Shown here: in pieces, positions 1-6,395 of the stretch
Position numbering within the stretch: the stretch's first letter is position 1
Layout: the number at the start of each line of letters is the position of its first letter
NCBI GenBank assembly: GCA_903885415.1
Contig: CAISIP010000241.1
Coordinates: forward strand, 1 to 9,956
Source of the DNA: an uncultured beta proteobacterium
GTDB lineage: Bacteria > Pseudomonadota > Gammaproteobacteria > Burkholderiales > Burkholderiaceae_C
DNA: 9,956 bases
Direction of reading: 5' to 3'
The notes under the pieces: generated by a model
What the model was told of the DNA's origin: nothing
Databases searched by the model: none
The model's input: the letters and a program-made list of their open reading frames with translations, nothing else
Program-made: the position numbers and the translations under genes

Positions 1-1187
1 AGGTATTCGAAGAAGCGCTTGACGCCAAACCAGTGCTGGTTCCACTTGCCGTTCCAGTTTGGCGATCCGTTGATAACCCATTGCTGCTGCTCGGTGCTGA
101 GCTTGTACCAGGGCGTATCGCGCGGAATGCCGGCGTCTTCGGCGTGGCGCATCAGGTCGTCCTGGCACTCCTGCCAGGCGGGCGTCTGCATCGGCTTGAT
201 CGCACCCGCGCGCAGCGTGATCTTGTCGTTCGGAATCACCAGGCCGTAGTCGACGCCGATGACGCGGCCAAAGCCGCGACAGCTTTCGCAGGCGCCGACC
301 GCCGAGTTGAACGAAAACGCCGACGCGATCGGGTCGGCATAGCGTCGGTCGCTGTCAGGACAATGCAGCCCGGTGGAGAACTTCCAGATCTGCGGCTCGG
401 CCTCGCCGGCAGCGTCGAGCGCATAGACGCTGATGCGCCCGCTGCCGCGCCGCAGCGCAGCCTCGATCGCTTCGACGACGCGCACCCGCTCGGCGCTACC
501 CAGCCGGAAGCGGTCGGCCACCACATCGAGCAGCTTGCGCCTGCGCGGCACATCGTCGCTGCCCCTGGCTTTACGGGCGCCCTTCTTGCCACCGGCTACG
601 GCAGCCTCGGGCGGCGGCGGCATGTCCACCTCGCGCTCGGCTTGCACTTTCGTATAGCCGCTGACCGACAGCCACTGCGCGACCTCGTCGGCGCTGGTGT
701 CCGCCGGTAACTCGACCGGAAACGTAACCACCAGACGCGGATTCTCGGCTGCGGCGAGCTCAAGCAGCCGGGCGTAAATCGTCTGGGGCGTGTCGTGCTG
801 CACCGGCTGCGCGGTGGCGCTGTCGAACAACTGGCCCGCGCGCGCGAACAGCAGCTTCAGGTGGTCGTTGAGCTCGGTCATGGTGCCCACCGTCGAGCGC
901 GACGAGCGCACCGGGTTGGTCTGGTCGATTGCGATCGCCGGCGGAACGCCCTCGACCTTGTCGACGGCCGGCTTGTCCATGCGGTCGAGAAATTGCCGCG
1001 CATAGGCGGAAAAAGTCTCCACATAGCGGCGCTGCCCCTCGGCGTACAGCGTGTCGAAGACCAGACTGGACTTGCCGGAACCACTGGGGCCCGTCACCAC
1101 CGTCAGCTCGCCGGTGCGGATGTCCAGGTCGAGGTTCTTGAGGTTGTGCTGGCGCGCTCCGCGGATACGGATGATTCCCTGGGGCAT
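1..1187 (-). CDS. uvrA: UvrA-family excinuclease ABC subunit A, N-terminal part (runs off the left edge)
   Basis: DNA damage-recognition ATPase of nucleotide excision repair, acting in the cytoplasm with UvrB. The ATG at 1187 opens 395 codons with no stop before the edge. The start MPQGIIRIRGARQHNLKNLD lines up with the N-terminus of E. coli UvrA. Visible landmarks are the Walker A motif GPSGSGKS (33-40), EGQRRYVETFSAYARQFL (50-67), SSRSTVGTMTELNDHLKLLF (95-114) and the zinc-knuckle region near 276-303. That knuckle reads C276-P-D-S279 ... C300-E-S-C303, so the second of the four expected cysteines is Ser. A Lys/Arg-rich stretch (about 201-218) lies inside the signature-domain insertion. The features recall the very long, duplicated UvrA (around 1,900 residues) that I remember from Burkholderiales rather than the usual 940-residue protein; the window is too short to prove this. 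No strong Shine-Dalgarno sequence precedes the ATG. It is separated from the NYN gene upstream by 179 nt. Confidence 0.93.
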   Translation of the reverse strand, partial: MPQGIIRIRGARQHNLKNLDLDIRTGELTVVTGPSGSGKSSLVFDTLYAEGQRRYVETFSAYARQFLDRMDKPAVDKVEGVPPAIAIDQTNPVRSSRSTVGTMTELNDHLKLLFARAGQLFDSATAQPVQHDTPQTIYARLLELAAAENPRLVVTFPVELPADTSADEVAQWLSVSGYTKVQAEREVDMPPPPEAAVAGGKKGARKARGSDDVPRRRKLLDVVADRFRLGSAERVRVVEAIEAALRRGSGRISVYALDAAGEAEPQIWKFSTGLHCPDSDRRYADPIASAFSFNSAVGACESCRGFGRVIGVDYGLVIPNDKITLRAGAIKPMQTPAWQECQDDLMRHAEDAGIPRDTPWYKLSTEQQQWVINGSPNWNGKWNQHWFGVKRFFEY

Positions 1188-1217
1188 GCTGTGGCTGCTT
1201 TCGTGGTGAGGCCAAGC

Positions 1218-1246
1218 ATTCTAGGCAACCCGCAGGCCCGGGTGCA
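1218..1246 (-). promoter_or_regulatory. candidate sigma-70-like promoter for uvrA (weak)
   Basis: On the minus strand TAGAAT (1223-1218) matches the -10 consensus at 5 of 6 positions. Seventeen bases further upstream is TGCACC (1246-1241), which matches the -35 consensus at only 3 of 6. Transcription would start about 24 nt before the ATG. The intergenic position is right for a promoter, but the -35 is poor, so this is a suggestion only. No LexA-type CTGT-N8-ACAG site was found beside it. Confidence 0.3.
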
Positions 1247-1314
1247 TGCGGCCCAAAATCACCGCATCCGGCTGCAGGGTGGCCCGCGCAGCCCGATCGA
1301 TGTTCCACCGGGTT

Positions 1315-1355
1315 GCCGCTTTGCGGCGCGCTGTACAAATTCCTCGCCGAAGCGA
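1315..1355 (-). terminator. two short hairpins after the NYN gene, possible weak terminator region
   Basis: Reading away from the NYN stop codon, the first hairpin is TCGC-TTCG-GCGA (1355-1344), a 4-bp stem closed by a stable C(UUCG)G tetraloop. The second is GCCGC-AAA-GCGGC (1327-1315), a 5-bp stem. Neither is followed by a run of T, so this is not a canonical intrinsic terminator. It may slow or end transcription before uvrA, or simply be chance pairing in GC-rich DNA. The rest of the 1188-1366 gap holds only the weak promoter candidate. Confidence 0.22.
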
Positions 1356-1366
1356 CCGGCTGCGGC

Positions 1367-2515
1367 CTATAAGGCGTCGCCTTTGGGCGCCGCCTTGCGC
1401 GGCCTGCGGCTACGCGCTGCGGGCTTGCGCGGCGCGTCGGCCTCGGGCACCGGCACATCCGCCGCGTGGAGCCATTCCGTCACCAGCGACGGCTCCGGCG
1501 CAGCGGCGGGTTCCACGCCGGTGTGCGCCTGGGACTCGCCGGCATCGTCCGCGACTCTGGAAGCGCTGCGCCCACCACGACCGCGTCGGCGCGGTTCCTG
1601 TCGCTGCGCCGGCGCTGCAGCCAGCGCTACGCCGGTTGCCGGCGCTTCCACCTGCACCGGTCCCTCGGTCGGCGCTTCGTGGCGCTGCGCAGCGCCAGCG
1701 CTTCGGAACACATAGGCGTTGGACTTTTCGTCGCGGCCGAACTCAAGCAGGCCGCGCGCCTGCGCCTCTTCCAGCAGGTTGCCAAAGGCGCGAAAACCGT
1801 AGGTGGACTCGCTGAAGCCGGGCTTGCGTCGCTTGATGGCGTCCTTGAGTACCGAGGCCCAGATCTTGCCGCCGTCGCCACGCTCGGACACCAGCGCGTC
1901 GAAGGTCTCCACCGCCATCTCGATCGCCTGACTGCGCCGCATGTCCAGGTCTTCGCGACGGCGGCGGTCCTCGTCCGCGCTGCGCCGGGGCGCGGGCTGG
2001 GCGTCGCGCGTCTCACGTCGCACCTGCACCCGCTGGCTCTCGCGCACCAGATCGTCGTAAAAGATGAACTCGTCGCAGTTGGCGACCAGCAGATCGGAGG
2101 TCGACTGCTTGACGCCAACGCCGATCACCTGCTTGGCGTTCTCGCGCAGCTTGGACACCAGGGGCGAGAAGTCCGAGTCGCCGCTGATGATGACGAAGGT
2201 GTTGACGTGCGACTTGGTGTAGCACAGATCGAGCGCGTCGACCACCAGCCGGATGTCGGCCGAGTTCTTGCCCGACTGGCGCACGTGCGGTATCTCGATC
2301 AACTCGAAATTGGCTTCGTGCATGGTGGCTTTGAAGCCCTTGTAACGCTCCCAGTCGCAGTAGGCCTTCTTGACGACGATGCTGCCCTTGAGCAGCAGGC
2401 GTTCGAGGATCGGCTTGATGTCGAACTTCTCGAAGTTCGCGTCGCGCACGCCCAGCGCAACGTTCTCAAAATCACAAAACAGCGCCATGCTGAGGTTGTC
2501 ATTGGATGCAGCCAT
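1367..2515 (-). CDS. NYN (LabA-like PIN) domain protein with LOTUS/OST-HTH-like domain
   Basis: Predicted cytoplasmic RNA-processing protein of 382 residues. Residues 10-157 form a NYN/PIN-like ribonuclease domain: FCDFEN (13-18) with acidic D15, SADIRLVVDAL (86-95 region) with D87 and D93, and SGDSDFSPLV (111-120) with D113 and D115. These acidic residues sit where metal-binding Asp residues lie in this fold. A charged Arg/Asp/Glu-rich linker (160-195) leads to residues 196-272 (SQAIEMAVETFDALV to AYVFRS), which read like a LOTUS/OST-HTH winged-helix RNA-binding domain. The tail (273-382) is Ala/Pro-rich and disordered-looking, with the basic patch RRRGRGGRS (309-317) and a Lys/Arg-rich end. 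The ATG at 2515 is backed by AGAAGG about 5 nt upstream. It starts 19 nt after the aldo/keto reductase stop and is probably cotranscribed with it. The natural RNA target is unknown; nuclease activity is inferred from the fold. Confidence 0.88.
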   Translation of the reverse strand: MAASNDNLSMALFCDFENVALGVRDANFEKFDIKPILERLLLKGSIVVKKAYCDWERYKGFKATMHEANFELIEIPHVRQSGKNSADIRLVVDALDLCYTKSHVNTFVIISGDSDFSPLVSKLRENAKQVIGVGVKQSTSDLLVANCDEFIFYDDLVRESQRVQVRRETRDAQPAPRRSADEDRRRREDLDMRRSQAIEMAVETFDALVSERGDGGKIWASVLKDAIKRRKPGFSESTYGFRAFGNLLEEAQARGLLEFGRDEKSNAYVFRSAGAAQRHEAPTEGPVQVEAPATGVALAAAPAQRQEPRRRGRGGRSASRVADDAGESQAHTGVEPAAAPEPSLVTEWLHAADVPVPEADAPRKPAARSRRPRKAAPKGDAL

Positions 2516-2534
2516 GATGCCCTTCTAGGTGTTT

Positions 2535-3515
2535 TCAGCGCGCAAGCGGCGCTGCGATATGGTCGATACGCGTAAGAATTTCAGGCACCATGCGGTCGAG
2601 CACCGCCACCGCGCCCAGGTTGTCCTGCAGCTGCGACAGCCTGGACGCGCCGGTGATGACGCTGCTGACGCACGGGTTATGCGCAGCCCAGGCGAGCGCG
2701 AGTTGCGCCGGGGTGCACGACAGTTCGGCTGCCAAGGCGCCAAGCTGCGCCACGGCCTTGCGCTTGGCCTGGTCGCCAACGGCCTGGACCAGCGTATCCA
2801 TACCTGCCAGCGTGAAGCGGCTTGCGGCCGGAACGCCTTGCTGGTACTTGCCGGTCAGCAGCCCGCTGGCCAGCGGGCTCCAGGTCGTCAGCCCCAGTCC
2901 GATCTGCTCGACCAGCGGCGCGTATTCCTGCTCGACGCGCTGGCGGTGAAACAGGTTGTACTGCGGCTGCTCGACCACCGGCTTGTGCAGGTGGTGGCGC
3001 TCGGCAATGTCCCACGCGCTGCGGATATCGGCGCCCGACCACTCGCTGGTTCCCCAGTACAGCGCCTTGCCGCTACGGATCATGTCGGACATGGCCCACA
3101 CGGTTTCCTCGATCGGCGTGTGCGGGTCAGGGCGGTGGCAATAGACCAGGTCGAAGAAGTCCAGGCCGATGCGCGAGAGCGACCCGTCGATCGCCTGCAT
3201 CAGGTATTTGCGGTTCAGCGTATGGCTGTGGTTGACCGGTTGGGCGTTGCGATCCAGCCCCCAGAAAAACTTGGTCGACACCACATATTTGAGGCGCGGC
3301 CACTTGAGCGCCTTGATCGCCTCGCCCATCACCACCTCGCTCTGGCCGTTGGCGTAGCCCTCGGCGTTGTCGAAGAAGTTGACGCCGGCGTCCATCGCGG
3401 CGGCCATGATCTCGCGCGCGCACGCTGTATCGACCTGGTTGTGGTACGTGACCCAGGAGCCGAGCGAGAAGACGCTCAGCTGCAGGCCGCTGCGGCCAAG
3501 ACGTCGGTATTGCAT
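2535..3515 (-). CDS. aldo/keto reductase, voltage-gated K+ channel beta-subunit type
   Basis: NADPH-dependent carbonyl reductase with a TIM-barrel fold, 326 residues, cytoplasmic. The catalytic tetrad is visible: D49 and Y54 in NFFDNAEGYANG, K82 in STKFFW and H127 in CHRPDP. The family block TTWSPLASGLLTGKY (210-224) and the late cofactor-binding region SSVITGASRLSQLQDN (284-299) closely resemble mammalian Kv-beta proteins, though those carry Asn where this has His127. The start was set at the ATG at 3515 (MQYRRLGRSGL), which matches the family N-terminus. An in-frame ATG at 3593 would add 26 residues unlike the family and would sit inside an inverted repeat. The Shine-Dalgarno at 3515 is weak. 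It is preceded by 111 nt of noncoding DNA and followed after 19 nt by the NYN gene. The physiological substrate cannot be read from the sequence, and no K+ channel gene is nearby. Confidence 0.93.
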   Translation of the reverse strand: MQYRRLGRSGLQLSVFSLGSWVTYHNQVDTACAREIMAAAMDAGVNFFDNAEGYANGQSEVVMGEAIKALKWPRLKYVVSTKFFWGLDRNAQPVNHSHTLNRKYLMQAIDGSLSRIGLDFFDLVYCHRPDPHTPIEETVWAMSDMIRSGKALYWGTSEWSGADIRSAWDIAERHHLHKPVVEQPQYNLFHRQRVEQEYAPLVEQIGLGLTTWSPLASGLLTGKYQQGVPAASRFTLAGMDTLVQAVGDQAKRKAVAQLGALAAELSCTPAQLALAWAAHNPCVSSVITGASRLSQLQDNLGAVAVLDRMVPEILTRIDHIAAPLAR

Positions 3516-3583
3516 GGGACCCAAAGGGGAGCTGCGGGATGGTGAGCCTACCAGAGACCGGGGCATTGAGCGCAGCGGCGCGC

Positions 3584-3607
3584 CCCATCGCATGACCGGG
3601 CGATGGG
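3584..3607. repeat. perfect 8-bp inverted repeat in the spacer before the aldo/keto reductase
   Basis: The arms CCCATCGC (3584-3591) and GCGATGGG (3600-3607) are exact reverse complements around an 8-nt loop. The element lies 19 nt past the isomerase stop codon and 68 nt before the reductase ATG, so it could fold in the operon transcript as a terminator or processing site, or be a dyad bound by a regulator. No T tract follows in the direction of transcription, which argues against a standard intrinsic terminator. I found no convincing promoter in the remaining spacer (3516-3626). Confidence 0.45.
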
Positions 3608-3626
3608 TGGGCGCAAGCCGATTCCG

Positions 3627-4271
3627 CTAGCCGGGCTTGCGGGCCATGCCGACCGGCAGTTGCGCCGCTGCGTCCCAGTCCGCTCCCCCGAACCAGTCGT
3701 CGCCGCGCAGGTAGTCGCGCAGCATCGGCAGGGCGTCAAAGCCCCAGAACAGCTTGCCGTCTACCGCCATCGTCGGCACGCCGAACACGCCCAGCGCCAT
3801 CGCCTCGTCGGTGTTGGCCTTGAGCTGCGCCTTGACTTCGGCGTCCTGCGGGTCGCGCAACGGTGCCAGACGCTGCGCCAACTGCTGCAGTCGATGCGGA
3901 TCGGCCGCGTCGAGTCCACCACGCCAGACATGGTGAAAGATCGTCTCCGTCACATAGCGGTTGGGGCAGGCATCGTGGCCCGCGGCTATGGCCAACCGCA
4001 GCAATGCGAGCGGGTTGAATGGGTGCGCCGCCGGAAGCTGCAACGCAACGCCGCTGCAACGCGCGAGCCACAGCACCTGACGATAGCTCCAGTCGCGCTT
4101 GGGCTTGATCTCGGCCGGGCCAAGCTGACGGTGCCGCTCCAGCATGGCCGCAAAGAGTACCGGCTTGTAGCGAACGCCGTAGCTCTGCCCCATCAGCGTC
4201 ACCGGCAGCTGCTCAAAAGCCAGATAGGCGTAGGGCGAAATAAAGTCCAGATAAAAGTCGATGTGCTTCAT
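3627..4271 (-). CDS. 2-hydroxychromene-2-carboxylate isomerase / kappa-class GST-like protein (DsbA fold)
   Basis: Thioredoxin-fold protein of 214 residues without a signal peptide, so cytoplasmic. The N-terminal strand and active-site turn DFYLDFISPYAYLAFE (5-20) put Ser12 at the glutathione-activating position used by kappa-class glutathione transferases and 2-hydroxychromene-2-carboxylate isomerases. It has no CxxC, so it is not a disulfide oxidoreductase. The all-alpha insertion spans about 60-150, and the returning half has the cis-proline segment GVFGVPTMAVDGKLFWGFDAL (P166). Length is normal for the family. Its ATG overlaps the stop of the DUF1289 gene as ATGA, with no Shine-Dalgarno of its own, so translation is likely coupled. 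Family members act in naphthalene catabolism, but no aromatic-degradation genes accompany it here; a glutathione-dependent conjugation or isomerisation of an unknown compound is more cautious. Confidence 0.9.
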   Translation of the reverse strand: MKHIDFYLDFISPYAYLAFEQLPVTLMGQSYGVRYKPVLFAAMLERHRQLGPAEIKPKRDWSYRQVLWLARCSGVALQLPAAHPFNPLALLRLAIAAGHDACPNRYVTETIFHHVWRGGLDAADPHRLQQLAQRLAPLRDPQDAEVKAQLKANTDEAMALGVFGVPTMAVDGKLFWGFDALPMLRDYLRGDDWFGGADWDAAAQLPVGMARKPG

Positions 4272-4528
4272 GGTTTTTGCGCTACGGTTGGGGCGGCACT
4301 GCGATCGGCGCGCTGCGCGATCAGGCGCCAGACGGCGCGCTTGGCCTCATCGTCAAACCGGCTCCAGGCGACAATTTCGTCGATCGTGCGCAGGCAGCCT
4401 CGACACACGCTGCTCCCGGGGTCCATCCGGCAGACCGAGGTGCAGGGCGAAGGCACCGGCTGATCGGTCGACGCATCCAGGCGTTGCGAAAGCGCGGCCA
4501 GCGCCGCCCAAGCGGCATGCGCGCTCAA
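4268..4528 (-). CDS. DUF1289 small cysteine-motif protein (probable TTG start)
   Basis: Small protein of 86 residues. The conserved block PSPCTSVCRMDPGSSVCRGC is followed by a Leu-Arg-Thr motif, with four cysteines at 29, 33, 42 and 45, then IDEIVAWSRF (49-58) and a short helical end. This is the DUF1289 pattern (E. coli YdhL is a relative), in which the cysteines are thought to bind a metal or iron-sulfur cluster. The biochemical role is unknown. No ATG precedes the cysteines in frame. The chosen TTG (4528-4526) overlaps the liuE stop as TTGA, with GAGG 7 nt upstream. The only internal ATG (residue 35) would remove two cysteines, and a GTG at residue 25 is the other option. Its TGA overlaps the ATG of the isomerase gene, so it appears to be the middle member of a translationally coupled trio. 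Confidence 0.82.
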   Translation of the reverse strand: MSAHAAWAALAALSQRLDASTDQPVPSPCTSVCRMDPGSSVCRGCLRTIDEIVAWSRFDDEAKRAVWRLIAQRADRSAAPTVAQKP

Positions 4529-5457
4529 GGACGGGCCTCGCTGCCGCGCCTGGCGCGCAGCGCGGTGGCGGCTCGCGAGCCGGGAATGCGCTGCAGGAAG
4601 TCGCTGATGAACTGGCCAGCTTCGACCAGCTGCCCGAGGTCGATGCCGGTAGCGATGTCCATTCCATGCAGCATGTAGACCAGGTCCTCGGTCGCCACAT
4701 TGCCGGTAGCGCCCTTGGCATAAGGACAGCCGCCCAGGCCCGAGACCGACGCGTCGAACTGCCACACGCCCATCTCCAGGCTGGCCAGGGTGTTGGCCAG
4801 CGCCTGGCCGTAGGTGTCGTGAAAATGGCCGGATACGTCGTCGATGTCGAAATGCGCGAGCGTCGCCTCGAGTGCGCGCTGCACCTTGGTCGGGGTGCCG
4901 ACGCCAATGGTGTCGCAGACGCCAATATGCTGCACGCCGATGTCCTTCATCAGGCCGGCGAGAAAACCGACGCGCTCGGGCGCGACCTCGCCCTCAAGCG
5001 GGCAGCCGACCGCGCAGGACATCGCGCCACGCACATGGATGGAGCGCGCCCGTGCGGCTTCGACCACCGGCCGAAATCGCTCCATGCTTTGGGCGATCGA
5101 GCAGTTGATGTTGCGCTGGCTGAAGGCCTCGCTCGCCGCGCCAAAGACGACAATCTCGTCGGGCCAAAAAGCAGGTTCCAGCGCGAGCGCAGCCTCAAAG
5201 CCCTGCAGGTTGGGCGTGAGCACCGAATAGCGCACGCCGGGCCGGCGCGCGATGGCGGCCATCAGCTGTGCGTTGTCGGCCATCTGTGGAACCCATTTTG
5301 GGCTGACAAAACTGGTGAGCTCGATATCACGCAGGCCGGCGTCCTGCAGCCGGTGCACCAGCGCCACCTTGACCGCCGTGGGCACCAGCTGCTTCTCGTT
5401 TTGCAGCCCGTCGCGCGGGCCCACTTCGACCAGTTTGACCCGGGATGGAAGGCGCAT
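4525..5457 (-). CDS. liuE: hydroxymethylglutaryl-CoA lyase
   Basis: Cleaves 3-hydroxy-3-methylglutaryl-CoA to acetyl-CoA and acetoacetate, the last step of leucine breakdown; cytoplasmic TIM-barrel enzyme of 310 residues. VEVGPRDGLQNE (10-21) supplies the catalytic Arg15-Asp16 pair. SFVSPKWVPQMAD (49-61) is a family signature. GHFHDTYG (210-217) gives metal ligands His211 and His213, and GLGGCPYAKGATGN (240-253) is the lyase signature with the mobile-loop Cys244. The length fits bacterial enzymes. The ATG at 5457 was chosen because AAGGAG lies 6 nt before it; an in-frame TTG at 5475 would place that Shine-Dalgarno inside the gene. It follows the GhrA-like gene by 14 nt and overlaps the next gene by 4 nt. 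With liuB and liuD in the same operon the leucine assignment is firm. Confidence 0.96.
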   Translation of the reverse strand: MRLPSRVKLVEVGPRDGLQNEKQLVPTAVKVALVHRLQDAGLRDIELTSFVSPKWVPQMADNAQLMAAIARRPGVRYSVLTPNLQGFEAALALEPAFWPDEIVVFGAASEAFSQRNINCSIAQSMERFRPVVEAARARSIHVRGAMSCAVGCPLEGEVAPERVGFLAGLMKDIGVQHIGVCDTIGVGTPTKVQRALEATLAHFDIDDVSGHFHDTYGQALANTLASLEMGVWQFDASVSGLGGCPYAKGATGNVATEDLVYMLHGMDIATGIDLGQLVEAGQFISDFLQRIPGSRAATALRARRGSEARP

Positions 5458-5463
5458 GGGGTT

Positions 5464-5469
5464 CTCCTT
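5464..5469 (-). promoter_or_regulatory. Shine-Dalgarno sequence that fixes the liuE start
   Basis: AAGGAG on the minus strand lies 6 nt before the ATG at 5457, just after the stop codon of the GhrA-like gene. It is the best Shine-Dalgarno sequence among the gene starts examined here and rules out the in-frame TTG at 5475 as the main start. Confidence 0.75.
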
Positions 5470-5471
5470 GT

Positions 5472-6395
5472 TCAATAGCCGCGCTTGCGGTCGACGATGC
5501 CGCTGACCGCTTGGCCGCTTTCGAGCAGTCGGATTTTCTCCGCAATCTGCTCCAGGCTCTCGTGGCGCAGCGTCTGCGCCGCTATGTGCGGCGTGACGCT
5601 CACTTTCGGATGGCTCCAGAACGGATGCATCTCGGGAAGCGGCTCGGAGCGAAATACGTCCAGCGTGGCAGCCGACAGGTGGCCGCTGTCAAGCAGTGCG
5701 ATCAGGTCCTCGTCGACCAGCAGGTGGCCACGCGCCAGGTTCACCAGGCTGGCGCCGCGGGGCAGCAAGGACAAGGTGGCTCGGCACAACAGGTTCTGGG
5801 TCTCGTCGGTCAGCGGCAGCAGGCAGACCAAAAAACGGGTCGCTGCCAGGAACTCCGCCAGCGCGTCGCGCCCTGAAAAGCATGCGACGCCGTCGATCGC
5901 GTGCGGACTTCGGCTCCAGCCGCGGACCGGAAATCCGAAGGCCCGGACCGCGCGCGCGACGCTGCCGCCCAGCAGCCCCAGGCCCATGATGCCGACCACA
6001 AAGTCATCGCGTACGCGCGGCACACGCTGCGCCCATTGGGTCCGGGACGCCTGCTGCTGGTAGTCGCCGAAGTCGCGGAATTCGCGCACCAAGGCGTGGC
6101 ACACATATTCGGCCATCTGCGTCGCCATGCCCGCGTCTTCCAACCGCAGCAGCTTGAGCGACGGCGGCAGCGCGCATTGCAGCAGGCGGTCGACGCCTGC
6201 GCCCAGATTAAAGACCGCCTTGAGCCCGCTCTGTTCATCAATCAGTTGCTGCGGCGGCGCCCACACCACCGCGTAATCGGCTGGCGGCAAGCCCGTCGCC
6301 CAAAGCTGCACCCGCGCGCCGGGAAGGTACTGGCGCAGGTCCGATAGCCATTGCTGCTCCTCGGGGCCGGGGTAGTGCAGGATGACGCGCAGCAT
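5472..6395 (-). CDS. ghrA: GhrA-like D-2-hydroxyacid dehydrogenase (glyoxylate/hydroxypyruvate reductase A family)
   Basis: NAD(P)H-dependent reductase of 2-oxoacids (glyoxylate, hydroxypyruvate or similar) to D-2-hydroxyacids; 307 residues, cytoplasmic. The substrate domain contains VFNLGAGVDRLL (61-72) and LEDAGMATQMAEY (85-97). The Rossmann motif GLGLLG is at 138-143. The catalytic triad is Arg222 in NLARG, Glu251 in RSEPLP and His270 in VTPHIAA. The C-terminus VDRKRGY closely matches E. coli GhrA (VDRARGY), and the overall length and spacing also agree. The ATG shares its A with the liuD stop (TGATG), and there is no obvious Shine-Dalgarno, so translation is probably coupled. No step in leucine degradation needs this enzyme. 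Its place between liuD and liuE suggests a side reaction on a 2-oxoacid, but that is inference; true substrate preference may differ from GhrA. Confidence 0.92.
   Translation of the reverse strand: MLRVILHYPGPEEQQWLSDLRQYLPGARVQLWATGLPPADYAVVWAPPQQLIDEQSGLKAVFNLGAGVDRLLQCALPPSLKLLRLEDAGMATQMAEYVCHALVREFRDFGDYQQQASRTQWAQRVPRVRDDFVVGIMGLGLLGGSVARAVRAFGFPVRGWSRSPHAIDGVACFSGRDALAEFLAATRFLVCLLPLTDETQNLLCRATLSLLPRGASLVNLARGHLLVDEDLIALLDSGHLSAATLDVFRSEPLPEMHPFWSHPKVSVTPHIAAQTLRHESLEQIAEKIRLLESGQAVSGIVDRKRGY

Noticed and set aside
1325..1345. Possible LexA (SOS) operator before uvrA, from an ACAG half-site
   Set aside because: No CTGT partner occurs at the required 8-nt spacing, and it is far from the candidate promoter.
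1466..2575. Plus-strand open frame of 369 codons opposite the NYN gene
   Set aside because: The minus-strand frame has clear NYN motifs and a Shine-Dalgarno; the plus frame shows no recognisable domain.
3516..3593. Longer aldo/keto reductase starting at the ATG at 3593
   Set aside because: The extra 26 residues do not match the family, and the start falls inside the inverted repeat; the family N-terminus begins at 3515.
3516..3626. Promoter for the aldo/keto reductase based on a TAGGCT hexamer
   Set aside because: No acceptable -35 is found at 16-18 nt and the -10 match is only three bases.
5458..5475. liuE start at an in-frame TTG at 5475
   Set aside because: A good AAGGAG would then be inside the gene; the ATG at 5457 is correctly spaced from it.
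3603..5478. Two large plus-strand open frames opposite the isomerase, DUF1289 and liuE
   Set aside because: They cover three well-supported minus-strand genes and their translations show no family features.
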